Notes: generated by a model not told the origin, from the sequence alone. A DNA stretch of 64,000 nt from Moniliella sp. 'wahieum' (GCA_003971905.1 RSEE01000052.1:434001-498000); one strand, 5' to 3'. Positions 1 to 11,496 are shown, counted from the first letter of the stretch. Numbers and translations: made by a program.

Positions 1-1280
1 AGCAGTGCCAGCTCTCCAAAGTAATCCCCCCTTCCTAGGCGAGAGACAGTCACCTCATCCTCCGCAACCTCAGGGAAAGGCGGGTGGGGCTCCGTTGGGG
101 TGCCCACCGCGCTCGTCTTGCGCTTGCGCACCTCAGCCTGGCCTTGGATGATGATGAAGAATTCCCGCCCCTTTTCGCCTTGTTTGACCGGCCGGTCATG
201 CACCGAGTACGAAGCAATTTGAAGCGAGTCTGCAAGTTTGGCCCGTTCCTCGCTGCGCATTTGCTCAAAAAGTGGGACTTCCTTGAGGAACATGTCAAAC
301 AGCTGCCGCTTCCGCAGCGCCGAGTCGAGCAAAATGGTACGGAAAGTGACCCGATCCACTGCCCATAGTGTGCAAGGGGAAGTGGAAATGACGGAGGCGG
401 CTCGCGGCTGCGCGTACATCAATGCCAGTTCGCCAAACGAGTCTCCCGCACCATAGGACAAAACCTTTTCCCCGAAATCCGTCGAGGACACTTTACTATT
501 CCCTGTGCCGTTCTCCAAGTCCACCGACCCAGCCGAGCTGATGCTGCTGCCTTCCTCCACTGGTGGGCGCTTGAACGCCTCGAGGGTGCCTGTGCCCACA
601 ATGTAAAAGTAGTCTCCCTCTTGCCCTTGTTCGATGACAGGCTTGTTGGCAGGCACTTTCACTTCCTTCATGGCGAGAAGGACAGCATGGTACTGTTCCT
701 CATCAAGATTGTTAAAAGGAAATGGTTCTGGACAGCCTCACGCAAGCGGGCCATCTGTTCCTCCGTCTTGTGGATCTGCGGCACCTCCGGCGCAGTCGCA
801 TTGACCGGCAGCGACTCGGCCGAGACCGAAGTGCGCCGGCGCAGGTCCAGGAAGGCCGGGGTCAATTGGGGCAAGTGGTGCTCGGGCTCGTCGTCGGTAG
901 ACTCGGTGCTCGCATTGCTATCCCAAGAGTTGCGGAAGGTGACGCCACCGGGGTGTGGACGCTGGGCGCGGGTGCGGGGGGAAAGGCGCGGCCGATCCAA
1001 ACACATTTTGAGAGGGAAAGAGGGAGGTGGAGGTAGGCGATCGGGAGCGAGGGGGCGCAGCGGCAGGGACAGGGGGAGGGGCAGCAGGAGTGGCAGTCGC
1101 AATGGACGCGGCCGAAGCGCGGGCGAGGGGCGGAGCGGTTCTGCAGAAGAAGAAGGCGCTCGCGCTCCAGACGATGGTTGAACCAGTTGGCGCAGAACTG
1201 AAGCACGTCGCCGGCCGGGCGCGGGCCACGTCGCGGTTGAGCTCGTTGAGGATCTGGACAAACTCGTTGGGCACGGCCAT
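1..1280 (-). CDS. bcy1: cAMP-dependent protein kinase regulatory subunit (3' end off the left edge)
   Basis: Binds and inhibits the PKA catalytic subunit until cAMP releases it. From the chosen start (MAVPNEFVQILNELNRD, ATG at 1280) the order is an N-terminal docking/dimerisation helix region (LQFCANWFNHRLERE), a low-complexity linker, the pseudosubstrate site RRRTSVSAESL (about 815-850, with a serine at the P-site as in phosphorylatable RII-type subunits), and cAMP-binding domain A with its phosphate-binding cassette GDSFGELALMYAQPRAASV (about 400-460). A second cassette, GDYFGELALL, begins at the very edge, so most of domain B is missing. The frame changes at least twice: in the dimerisation region (near 1210-1240) and at the T4 run (minus strand) near 713-716, where one extra base restores the family sequence. 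I read these as sequence errors. Family assignment is firm; the gene symbol follows the yeast name. Confidence 0.93.
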
Positions 1281-1849
1281 GGCGAGGCAGTGGTGGGGGC
1301 AGGCGCGCGAGCTGGGCCGGGGAGGATGACGCGAGGGCAGGCGCGGATGACGGCGGCGGGCACGAGCTCGGGCTCGGGCTCGAGCGCAACCCTCTGCTCC
1401 GCAGCGCTCCCAACTTGGCCCTGCGCGCAGAACACCGCCCCCGTGCCCCAGCCTCCCCACACCGCGTGGGGGCAGTGTTGCGCACCGACCGCGCCAGGCG
1501 TGCCCAGCAGCGCGGGGGGCCAGTGTAGCCCTGCAGTAGGGTTGTCCGTGCGGCTTGCCGTATGCCACGTGTAGCCTTGCACATCACACGTCACACATGC
1601 ATCACGCCACGCATATCACACGCCCCATGGGACCGTCGCCCAGCCGCTGCAGCATGGTCACGTGGCCAGACAGCATGGCGGATGCCAAGCTCTGCGGCAC
1701 CCAACCATGGACCGTCAGGCGTCAGGTGACGCCTCAGGCCCATCAGGTGTATCAGGATGCCTCAGGGATGCCTCAGACCATCAGGGGGGCGCGACAAGGA
1801 AGTGCCACCATCGCCTCCCCCTCGCCGTTAGCGTGCCCTTGTTGAGCCA
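1281..1849. other. Upstream region of the PKA regulatory subunit, no gene seen
   Basis: GC-rich leader and promoter side of the PKA gene. Near 1700-1780 there is an irregular cluster of GCCTCAGG-like words that also appears near 12090-12120. No conserved coding signal was found; open frames here lack domains. Confidence 0.5.
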
Positions 1850-2130
1850 CCGGGTGGCTCGTGTGTTTGACCATTGAAGGTCACTTCGGTCCCTCTCTTT
1901 ATTAGGCCTCAGGCCTCAGGCCGCAAACCGCTTACGGTTCCCTTTTGTTTCTCTCTCGCTTCTGGTCCTCTTCGTTCCGCAGCATAGCCCCTGGTGGAGA
2001 CTGCTGCCTGCTTGATGCCCATCTGTAAGTGTTATTGAGTGGATTTGACCATAATAATCGCCACCAATAATGCGATTTCATGACCCTGGAGGACCATCAA
2101 GACTTCAGGGAAGTCTCATCAGTCCGGTTG
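1850..2130 (+). mobile_element. Ty3/Gypsy 3' untranslated fragment
   Basis: This stretch shares an ordered set of blocks with 20710-20925, the region just before the polypurine tract of the element at 19127-21133. Shared words include GGTGGCTCGTG, TTCCGCAGC.TAGCCCCTGGTGG, CTGCTTGATG, the CCACCA/TGCGATT motif and GGAGGACCAT or GAGGACCAT. No LTR follows it here, so it is a stranded fragment of the same family. Confidence 0.7.
1904..1922. repeat. Heptad array, AGGCCT core (spacer C)
   Basis: Nearly three period-7 units of the palindrome AGGCCT plus spacer C, lying inside the retroelement fragment at 1850-2130. The corresponding part of the sister copy near 20740 does not show this array, so it may postdate the copy. 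Confidence 0.8.
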
Positions 2131-2524
2131 GGATTCCTTTTGGTGAGGTGTGCGTTCTGATATACACCAGGCTAAGCCAAGGTTGTTCGCCAGATCGCCA
2201 CAGGAGACCAAACAGACTTACACCTTCTTTTCTTCGCGTTTGGTCGATATCCACAGCACCATGCGGATGCAGACGCAGTCGTACGCAGACTGTGGCGAAA
2301 ACAGATGGATGAAAGCAAGCAAAGGCGGAAACGGAAGCGGGGTCCGGTCCCCGGTCCGGGCAAAAGTAGCCCGGAACCTGTGCCTGTGCGCCCAAGGGCA
2401 TGGCATGGGACAGAAGAACGAAGCGTTGTCACATGCATGTCACACAAGGCACGCATACTCGGTCACAAACCATGACCTGTTTCTTACCACCTGAGGTAAC
2501 CCGTCGGTCACGGTGACCACTGTC

Positions 2525-2562
2525 ACATGTCACTAGTCATAGTCACTAATCATTAATCACTA
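2525..2562. repeat. Mixed-core heptad array (A-NNNN-T-C frame)
   Basis: Successive units keep the frame A-NNNN-T-C while the inner four bases change: CATG, CTAG, one 6-base slip, CTAA, TTAA, then a partial unit. The frame rather than one repeated word is conserved. Confidence 0.75.
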
Positions 2563-2906
2563 CAGTAAGTCAAGTGACTATTATGTAGGTGAAGCCCAAA
2601 GAAAGTGGAGCACGGCATAGCGGGACTGGGTGCTGGACACCCATGTTGGTGCTTGTGGGGAGAGAGAACACGTTTGTGGAGAAATACTCAGTCCTCAACG
2701 TCTCAACGTACTCAGCAGTGTACTCAGACTGGACTGTGGGGTCTGAGTTAACTGAGTACTTAACGTCTCAACAGCTACGTTACTACTTGTGTACGTTTAT
2801 ACAGTGACTAGTGAGGCTATTATTAGTGTGGGACTAATTGTAAAAACACGGGTGATCGAGATCGCCCCCCCCCCCCCCACCACCTCTGTCTCGGCCCACC
2901 TCTCTC

Positions 2907-2920
2907 AGATCTCAGATCTC
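2907..2920. repeat. Heptad pair, AGATCT core (spacer C)
   Basis: Two adjacent AGATCT+C units at period 7. A similar but degenerate pair lies at 14323-14337. Confidence 0.75.
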
Positions 2921-5160
2921 GAGCTTTCTGCAGTTTAGTACTAGTTACTATAGTTGTGAATTCGACAGGAGTATATATCCCCGGTGTAACATGTACCAAT
3001 CTTGTGGACCCAAACTTCACACAAAGCTCGGCGTGTGTGGCAAAAAGTTTTGCTCTCCAGGGATCCCATGTCCCACGTCACAGTGACTAGTGACTCCAAC
3101 CAGGGTGACATTGACATCCTACCACCGTCAACCCCATGATCGATTACCTGGACAGATAGAGAGGAGACGAAAAGGATATCCACAGTGGGAGCAGAGGCAA
3201 AACTATAACTGGCGTGAATCGGGCCAAATACATTGCGGATCTGCATATCTCAACACACCCTGCAGTAGGGTATAAGTCCAGGGTATAATTCTCCTTTTTG
3301 GACTGCTTCGCTTACATACGCAAGGGTAATGGTTTGGAGCAAGACGATACATTTCCGTACTATACCCCACACACCGCAAGACTTCTTCACAGTTCTATAG
3401 ACGGAGCGACACCAACCTCGAATATCATGCCCGCATCTCTATCCAAGGATGCTCGTCCCGGTCGCTGCGGGTCTTCGTGCGCTCCTACCCCTCATATGTA
3501 CAGGTCTTTTCATGCGATATATATCCGAGCAATCATGTCGGTCTTCATTAATAGTCTGTATCGTCTCTATCTATAGCTATAACCTGTTAGAGGGTAGTGC
3601 CAGGTTCCCTTGCACGGCCCTCAATGGATCGTTGACGCTCGCTTAGTAGCTGGGCGGAAGAGTTCTGCTCCCAGGCCGCGCACGCCCTGCTCGCTCCATC
3701 TCCCTCTCTCCTCCTTTCCCTTCCCTTCAGACGTTGCTTGAAGATTTGTGGCTCACCACTTTTCCTTCACGCCTTGTCTGAAGGCTGCTTTGCAGCTGAT
3801 CTATAGGATTGCGAGTGCTCCCAAGTCGCACTCTAGCATAACCCTCTTCTCGATCCGCAATTGTTCGATTGTTTTTTTGGCATATGGTACTCTGAAGACA
3901 GTATAGAACACAGAGGCTCTCCTGTGTACTGATGTTGATGTACCCCAAGAAGTGATAGCCACACCGTAGACATATGTAGTATATATCAATAGTAGTATAC
4001 TTGTGCATCGTACTGTGGTATAACAAACACACAAGAGCCGTTGTGAGTAGATGTCGAAGAAGTTGAACGTCAGTATAGGATCCATATTGAGCGGTCAGAC
4101 AGTTTTAGAGCCACCCTATGAAGCTGAACAAGCTGCAGCTCTGAATATGACGGAGGGTAGAAGAATCCTAACGCAATACGGTCAAAACAATTCTCACTTT
4201 TCTTATGCAGGACACACAGGGGATATATATATCCAACATGCTGCATGTAACAGTCCGCAGGCAGTGATCAGCAAACAGAAGATGTGAGCGACCACCCAGC
4301 CCAGTGAGATACGGAAAGAATGGCCAGATGGTTAGCGTAAGGAAACCAGAGGGATTGATCAGGAGAATTGAATGAGAGACATCAACTGAACGCGAACAAG
4401 AGCAAACTGGGACAGGGAAAAAAGCGATATGTGCGAGATGAATAATTGTGGGGATTGGAGAAAACTTATGGCAATCGGCGACACTGCATCCATATCTATA
4501 GCGTCCCCAACATAAGACTTAACTATATGGGACACAGAAACGCGATGCTCTCCTCCATAAGCTGCTCGTCCGACATTTGCACACTTCCTTCTCGCGGAAA
4601 AAAGGAACAGGACCAGATGAATAAGGCAAGTGCAAAATTAGGGGCTCACTACAAACCCCATAAAGTGTGCCAAGCCCTTTTCCCCTTACACTGAGGCGCT
4701 GCATGACGGGCGGCACCTTATAGAACATGGGTACTTCTGTCACAGTGGGGCGGCGATTAAGTCGCCTTGCACAGCCACCCCTCCACCCTCCACTCCTTTA
4801 TCGTCTCTCTCTCCTCTCGCTTCTCGGCTTCTCTCCTCCCTGTCACTATTACTCAAGTTCTCTATCTTTCGTCTTCATATCATGACGACTTGGGATTCTA
4901 GGTCTATATCTACAAAACCCGCAACAAACGTTTCTCTCTTCTCTGCGCTCGCGCTTGTCTAAAAATCCAAAACACTCTACATATGTTTCGACTCGGTTTC
5001 TCGCCTCGTTTCTCATCTTGGTCCGCTTTGCCCTTGACCCTCGCCTCATCTCTCACTTCGTGCCGCTCACATGCTTGGTCCTCACTTCTTCTCCTTGACT
5101 CATTTCCCCTTTTTTCGTTGTAGACTTGTTGCTCTTTCCTTTGTTCGCTCCTTCGAATTC

Positions 5161-5277
5161 ATATCATTGACTGAGCTTAAGGCTGGGACAAGGGAACGCT
5201 ACGTCTAAACCAAACCGTTCATCTTGGGGGTTACTTGGAAGCGCCACTAAGGTCAAGGAACCAGGGGATCGCCAATA
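5161..5277 (+). repeat. Direct repeat copy 1 (about 117 bp)
   Basis: Imperfect copy of 5984-6106. Both begin ATATCATTGA, share GCTTAAGGCTGGGACA, then GTTACTTGG.AGCGCC, and end in GGAACCAGGGG(G)ATCGCCA. The copies lie about 820 bp apart, and copy 2 abuts an integrase fragment, so they may be element-derived. Confidence 0.75.
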
Positions 5278-5983
5278 TAAAAAACCTGATTGTTCTTAGA
5301 TTCGTCAATTGTGAAGATGGCCTAAGCCGCCCACCAATATTTGCCCCTCTTCACCCTTCTTTTAGGCAAACTCCACTCCTGAAGAACCACCATCCCCATC
5401 AGTTTGCTTCCCCTCCCTCGCCCATCGGAACTGACCGCTTTGTCGTCCTGCCCCTAGCGTGCAACCTCGTCGCAGACGCTGCCCAGTGGCTCTGCCCGAC
5501 GAACAGCAAAGCACTATTACTCGCAACCCTCCTATTATGTTCACGCCAGTGTTCCTTGGATTTTGGATCTGAAACGTGTCCAGTCCTCAGTGAGTCTTGT
5601 CTCCGATGAGCAGGGAAACGGTCTCCGCCTGGAAAGCCAGCAACCCCGTTACGAGTACCCCTTCAGTAGGAATACACAAAAGCACATATGAGTGGTGGTC
5701 ACCGCGTTCCATCTTCTCCGTTACACCCGTCTCGCACATATCGAGCCAGGACGATGAGTAAAGCACCTTTCTGAAGCAGTATCCGTGTCGGAGTTAGGGA
5801 ACGATGAGATGAGAACAATCGAGAGGTAAATACGTCAAAAATTTCTTACCATAGATGCGTCCGGTCTTTCAAAGTCTTTCCTCCAGACCACCTTCTTACT
5901 ACAGCTTTTTTCGGCCCTATAATAGTAGTTAAATTCTCGTGACGATTCTCTCGCCATCATATCAGACCAGCTGTCTGTTGCCT

Positions 5984-6106
5984 ATATCATTGAGAAAGCT
6001 TAAGGCTGGGACAGGGAAACGCTACTCCTAAACTCACCCGTTATCTTGCGTTGTGTTACTTGGTAGCGCCGCCAATGCTAGGAACCAGGGGGATCGCCAC
6101 GATATC
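5984..6106 (+). repeat. Direct repeat copy 2 (about 120 bp)
   Basis: Partner of 5161-5277. It sits directly beside the minus-strand integrase fragment at 6128-6215, so in element orientation it follows that fragment. Confidence 0.75.
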
Positions 6107-6127
6107 AGGGCCCTTAGGTGCCGCCAT

Positions 6128-6215
6128 CCGGTCCCGTACCCGAGGTAGCGCATGTGGACACGGATGAACGTGGTAGACATCAGAGCGAGGGACCATTTCC
6201 ATTGAGATTCAACAG
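6128..6215 (-). mobile_element. Ty3/Gypsy integrase fragment
   Basis: On the minus strand this reads SQWKWSLALMSTTFIRVHM. It matches, with few differences, the plus-strand DNA at about 16345-16425 (CTCAATGGAAA, ATGTCTACCACGTTCATCC, GTGTCCACATG). The 16.4-kb copy continues into integrase catalytic-core sequence, which identifies this piece by association. Only about 90 bp are recognisable. Confidence 0.65.
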
Positions 6216-6812
6216 TAGCCAAATCCTTCCAGCTTCCTGGCCGCTATATACTGTCTTGTGCCGTAGTATTCTCCCGTCGTCAAAACCAGGGGAGAAAACG
6301 GCTCTTGAGTGCGTCTCTGTGATACTTTTCTTGTAGCATTCTGCTTGTTCCACAGCAGCTGAAGCAGCTCCTTCTCCCGGCATTCCAAATGCGTTGCGGT
6401 TCTCTCGTGCACCACCCTCCGATACGCGCTCTGTGCTTCCAGCGATCCCGTGTCGCGCGCCGTGTGGTCCACCTCCATTCCAGATCTCCTCCGATTGCTC
6501 CAGGCCCCATCACGCGGTAGACGGTGCGCTGTGCCCTCCACCCGCGCCTCGTCCCATCCTCATCCGCCACGGTAGGTTTCGTGGACGTGGGGTTATCAGG
6601 ATTTTCATTGCATTTGCAAAAGACTGAAGACCTCAACAACCGCAAGGCGTGCTCCGTTGGCTCGGACCAAACCTCAATATAAAAGCCTCACGCTTATATT
6701 CACTCTCTTCACACAGAACTACACTGGTGTGTTATACAGCTGCACCATACGATATTCCAGTTCAACATACGCTCAACGTTCAGCGTACTCAACCGAACGT
6801 TCACCCGCGTTC

Positions 6813-6843
6813 AACGTTCAACGTTCCCGTTCAAGCTTCAAGG
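6813..6843. repeat. Heptad array switching from AACGTT to AAGCTT core
   Basis: Two AACGTT+C units, a short interruption, then AAGCTT+C. Two different palindromic cores lie in one array with the same C spacer. Confidence 0.75.
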
Positions 6844-7150
6844 TTATTCAAGCTTCACCGGCTTCACCCTTGTAGGACCCTCTAAAAGCAATCATTATCA
6901 TGTAATCACTTTCATAGCCCTTGTTTTGCTTGTCTCTACTGAGTACTGATATAGATACTGATGCATGATGGTAGAGAATACATGAGAGCCGTTAAAAATA
7001 TCACACAGGCACACTGTTCGGCCGTATCCCATCTTGCACCCCCCCTCCCAAACACATTTCACCATCCAAGCATTTTCAGTCTTCCCATCAGCCGTAAGCG
7101 CGTCAGCCTCAAGCTGAGACGCTGAGGCCTCACAGGCCCCTCAGGTACTC

Positions 7151-7177
7151 AAGCTTCAAGCTTCAAGCTTCAAGATT
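7151..7177. repeat. Heptad array, AAGCTT core (spacer C)
   Basis: Three perfect AAGCTT+C units and a fourth with one substitution (AAGATT). Confidence 0.85.
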
Positions 7178-7885
7178 CACTGTGCATCACCTCCTTGATT
7201 CAAGCACCGGACGTCACATGCGTCACAGTTCTTGCCAGGGCCATATGTTTGGCCATTCCCATATTTTCTCCGAGAACTCAACTGGACTGAGTCTCAGTAC
7301 TCAGTCTGAGAGTAGTACTCAGATTGCGTACTGGTAACGGTAACCGGTAATAATGTAATGCACAATGAGAGCTTTTGAGAACTGAACTCACCTGAGCAGC
7401 ACGGAGCTTTTGATATTGCGCGCTCAGCGCTCACACAGGCTAATAAGCGCGCTGAGCAACGAGCACAGTGGCTCCCATTTGTATCCCTTTGTTCACACCC
7501 TTGTGACGCCTTCCCGTCACATATTGTTTGCTTGTGTGTGCGCGCTTTCCACTGAAGCACCTGAAGCTTGAAGCCTGATCGATAAGATGAGCAACGCTGC
7601 GACCGAGATCAGACCGGGATCCTCTTCAGGGGTGACCGCTGAGGCCGGTGATGCATGATGATGTGCTGTGTACTGGGGAGTCGGGTGCTGAAGGTGGGAG
7701 TCGGGTGCTACGAATGAGAGAAATGAGAACCAGTGGTGTGCTGACGCTCGAAAAACCACTGCCCAGCTCCCTTTTTGTGGTTGCGTAGAGCCGAAATTCA
7801 CACGGGGACGAAGCCGTTTACCCGGCGCGCTGTTACTTCAGTGGTTCTTGGGACTCGGTTTGTGGAGTTAAGCGCGCAAAACCTA

Positions 7886-7914
7886 AGGCCTAAGTACCCT
7901 AAGTACTAAGTACT
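7886..7914. repeat. Heptad array mixing AGGCCT and AGTACT cores (spacer A)
   Basis: AGGCCT+A, a degenerate AGTACC unit, then AGTACT+A and AGTACT. The spacer base is constant while the core changes. Confidence 0.75.
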
Positions 7915-8896
7915 CATTCAAACGAGACCAGTGCGCACCGACGGGACCGAATGCATAACTAACAGAGGTGCTGCCGCTTTGGCACTAATGCATGATGGGT
8001 TATGGCCTGTTCTATGGCCACCACTTCGTTCTAAAGAAAGCACAGCTTTTTCTTTATTAGGATAGGATGCGGCCTGTGGCCAGCCATCCGAGGGTTAGAA
8101 GGGGAAAAGGTATGCCCTGGTATACCCCTCGAGGACTAATCATGGCATCGGGTCCGACACAGTTCAACGAGATCTGCGTCAATATCATGTGTAGGATTTG
8201 CTTGACGCATGAAACGCACAACCCTCTCCTTATTATGTTAAGCGTGTTCTAGTTTCGTGATGAGAGATACAATAGTACCTTCCATTTCCAGAGGCTATGC
8301 ACTATGAGGGGCCGGGAGAAGGGTGTGTTTGATTACTGCAATATCAAGAGCTGTAATATAGCTTTGGTTCCCTACTACTACCACAACTCCTTTCTGCGGT
8401 GAAGCTGACTCTACGAGTCAGTGACTGTCTTGTGCTCTTGATAAAATTTCCTTTCATTGCTCCCTCTCTATGGCTGGAAGGGGATGACCCCCCCATATGT
8501 CGGGGCCGTGGAACGGATACCAACAACCCACACACATGCGTTTGACCCCTCCCACCCCTCACACAAAATTCACCCTCAATGAATCAGGCACTACAATAAT
8601 GATGCGATGATAAATCCATGCCAATAAGAAGCGAGAGATAAGACCATAGCAATAGTAGAAACTGAAAGAAGAAAGGGAGATACGCGAGGCCCGTTGACAG
8701 GCAATAAGGACATAATACGTCAAAATCGTCGAATAGGGAAGGGGGAGGGCTAAGGGAGGGGGTATGCTAACAGCGAGGAAGCACGATTGGCTTCTCTTTC
8801 TCGCTAGCACAAGCAATACAATGGCCCATGAGAACACATCAGTCGTATACAAGGACGTTTCTCACGTGAGTGTCATGCGGGCGTGATGGGCGCAGT

Positions 8897-10313
8897 TCAC
8901 ATGTGTTGGGGTTGGTACTGCGACGGGCGGGGAGGGAAGGGCATGCCGGGGGGTACACTTTGCGCGGCACTACGGGGTAGGCCCATGTCCGGACTTATCC
9001 CCGACGGAAGAGGGGAGCGAACGGCTGTCTGCGGCGAAGGCAACACCGCAGGTCCACGGGACAGGGCGGTGGTAGAGGATTGTCTCAGACCTGTATGGTT
9101 GTTGGTCGGCTTGGCAACGCGCGACGTGGCCTTGGGCGTCGGAGCCGCGTTGGAGCTATTCTTGCTCTCGTCACCTGCGTCGTCAGGCTGGTATGCAAGC
9201 CACTTGGCCTTCTGCTTCAAGATTTTGCTCACAGTCGAGCGCTCGACGTTGAACGCGGCTGCGACGTCAGCCTGGCGCATCTCAGGGTTGATCTCGGCGA
9301 ATTGACAGATACGCTTGCGGGCGGCGCTATCGATCCTTGCCTTGGGCCGCTTCTGGGCCATAGGCAGCGCAGGGACCATCGACGAGGCTCCCTCGAAGAA
9401 AGGGGGGTCGGGGAGGCCCTTGCGCATGCCTTGAGGGCCCATGTACCGTGCGTCGGGGGCAAAAGACATGGCCCGTTGGTCAGTGCGTAGGACCGATGCC
9501 CCAGGGTGATAGACTAAACGCTGCACGCCCGCCCGGGCATCAAAGGAGGATCCATTGGGGTCGAGCAGGCCGTAGTGTTCACCCTGATGACCCTCCATAT
9601 TGGTACAGGTTGTTGGGATGAGGCATGAAGCCCCGCTCGCCGTCTGGACGCATCGAGGGCACAGACGAGGGAGGAGTAGGGTAACTTGAATCAAAGTGGC
9701 CATATGTGTTGGGATAAACGTGTTGCTGGACCTGCTGTTGCTGCGCGGGAGGCTGGGAGTGCATCGCGGGTTCCTCCATACCGAGGAAAGAGGGGTGGGA
9801 AGGCCATTGTATCCACGTCCTGAGCTGACAGGACTCCATTCTCCACCAGGGGGAAGGTTGCGGGGCATACTACCGTCTTCGGAAAAGCGACCACCTTGCT
9901 GCTGAAACCATAGGGGTCAGTCAAACGCTGATGCTGGTTCCATTCGAGTGATGGGTAAACAGGAGAAAATGGAACGTACCGGTGCTGAAGTCATGTCCGG
10001 GCGGAAGGGGGGCCGGAACGAAGGGGGGGGCTTGTTACCAGGTACATTTGTAGGTTGAGAAAAGGGTTCGCGCGAGTCGAGCATGTTAGAGGGCACATTG
10101 CCTCCGTGCTGGACAGGATAGCCATTGTTCCCGCCCAGCATACCCGAGGGGGTGGAGCGGAGGGAAGGAACAGCAGTGCCCATGTTCTAACATGAGAAAG
10201 AGAAGGTATGGGTCAATGACCTGGTACACATACAACAAATGATAGCAAAAGAGAACCATTTTACCTACCGGTGGAGGTGCTTGCTTCACAGAGTCGGTCA
10301 TTGAGAAGGACAT
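8897..10313 (-). CDS. CENP-B N-terminal / psq-type HTH DNA-binding protein
   Basis: A putative nuclear DNA-binding protein. Exon 1 (10313-10269, MSFSMTDSVKQAPPP) and exon 2 (10186-9980) join in phase 0 across introns 10187-10268 and 9902-9979; the second has a GTACGT donor, a TGACTGAC branch and a TTTCAG acceptor. Exon 3 runs from 9901 to the stop at 8897 and changes frame inside (near 9780-9600). The middle is rich in Pro, Gln, Ser and Gly. The helix-turn-helix lies at about 9350-9190: KRPKARIDSAARKRICQF, PEMRQADVAAAFNVERST, VSKILKQK. This resembles the first HTH of CENP-B and the psq/brinker fold. No second CENP-B HTH and no DDE transposase follows, so it looks like a stand-alone regulator or a domesticated transposase N-terminus. 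Its targets are unknown. Confidence 0.8.
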
Positions 10314-10989
10314 GGTGAATAAGCTGGCAGGAAGTGGGGACGATGCCGATCACAAAAGCGATGGGATTGGTGTGAAGACAGTGGCTGGAAGTGAAGCAGG
10401 GGAGTGTGACCTTGGGAGTGTGAAGGCGTCGGATTGCGCAGACGAGACCGGCGAAGCTGACGATGATGGAGGTGTGAAGGCAATGCCTGCGGGTGGCGGC
10501 GAGAGGGAAGGGAGGGGCGCTGGATGGACGCAGAGAATGAAGAGGCGTACCAATAAGCGACGGGCTTAAGAGGTGGTGGCGGGGGAGAGAAGAGAAGCGG
10601 AAGGGCGAGCAGAAGCAGATAGAAGGCAGCTGGAAGTGGAAACCGTGGCTGGGCTATATCGTCCACCTGTGGGCATGTTTGTACCTGCGGGACCTAGGAT
10701 CCCTGTAGGGGGTTATATTGCTGCCGCAGACTGCCCAGGGTCGCTCGATTGCAGGGCCGAGGCAGGGTTCAAGAGGGTCCATCCAACCTGCTCGGCCGGC
10801 GGAGCAGGGTACTATGCATGGGGCCAGATCCAAGACCAGATGCCGACCAAGTAAGTATGCAACCCTGTTGGACGAGAGCAGAATCGACAGCCCATCGATC
10901 AGATCGATCATCATGCGTCCCGTACCCCTCGATCAGCGATCTGGGGTCATCGAGTCAACGGGGTCATTGGTCCATAGGCCTCTGGCCTT

Positions 10990-11002
10990 AGGCCTTAGGC
11001 CT
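10990..11002. repeat. Heptad pair, AGGCCT core (spacer T)
   Basis: Two AGGCCT units one base apart, preceded by a GGCCTCTGGCC variant. Confidence 0.7.
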
Positions 11003-11104
11003 ACATCGAGCTAGAAGCTTGATCTTGAAGCTTGACGCCGATAACGCGTAACATTAACATCTAAACCAGTGGTAGTAATCGACACCAAACTGGCCATGTG
11101 CATG

Positions 11105-11117
11105 ATGCATGATGCAT
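11105..11117. repeat. Heptad pair, ATGCAT core (spacer G)
   Basis: ATGCAT+G followed by ATGCAT, with a partial unit just upstream. The same core recurs at 56576-56589. Confidence 0.75.
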
Positions 11118-11140
11118 TGATGGCTCTTCCAGCCTTCTCA

Positions 11141-11190
11141 GGCCTCAGACCTGCGTGACGGTCTCGGCCTCAGACCTGCCTGACGGTCTC
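11141..11190 (+). repeat. 25-bp tandem duplication
   Basis: Two 25-bp units beginning GGCCTCAGACCTGC and ending GACGGTCTC, differing by one base, followed by a partial third unit (GGCCTCA). Confidence 0.85.
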
Positions 11191-11396
11191 GGCCTCATCG
11201 ACCGCATCGAACAACGATCATCGACATCATCATGCATTTGCATTCAAATGGTACCGACCAGCATTGCCATACGCCCTCTGCTTCTCTTGCCACTAGTAAC
11301 CAATGGTCAATGTGACGGACATTGATTATCACACATCAGGCCTCAGGAACTAGTCAAAATCAATATCCAACTAGTCATTTTCACACACACCCTGTC

Positions 11397-11410
11397 ACAT
11401 GTCACATGTC
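11397..11410. repeat. Heptad pair, ACATGT core (spacer C)
   Basis: Two ACATGT+C units. A second ACATGT site with a G spacer is at 12460-12472. Confidence 0.75.
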
Positions 11411-11431
11411 GCTAGCTTTCCAGCTTCGCCC

Positions 11432-11496
11432 AAGTCACAAGTCACTTCATACTCATCACAAGTCACTAGTCCTAGTCACTTCAAGCTTCAAGCTTC
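11432..11496. repeat. Mixed heptad array ending in AAGCTT units
   Basis: A run of about nine period-7 words with the A-NNNN-T-C frame (inner CAAG, CTTC, CTCA, CAAG, CTAG), then two AAGCTT+C units. Confidence 0.7.

Larger units (their letters stand above)
2131..5160. other. Gene-poor region, no supported gene
   Basis: No ORF here has a recognisable domain or a good fungal gene structure. It holds heptad arrays at 2525-2562 and 2907-2920, a shorter one at 3086-3096, a C14 run at 2865-2878, and pyrimidine-rich stretches around 4790-5150. Confidence 0.5.
6216..8896. other. Gene-poor region, no supported gene
   Basis: No coding region could be supported. Contains heptad arrays at 6813-6843, 7151-7177 and 7886-7914, and scattered CTCAGTA/CTGAGT words near 7268-7340. 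Confidence 0.5.
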
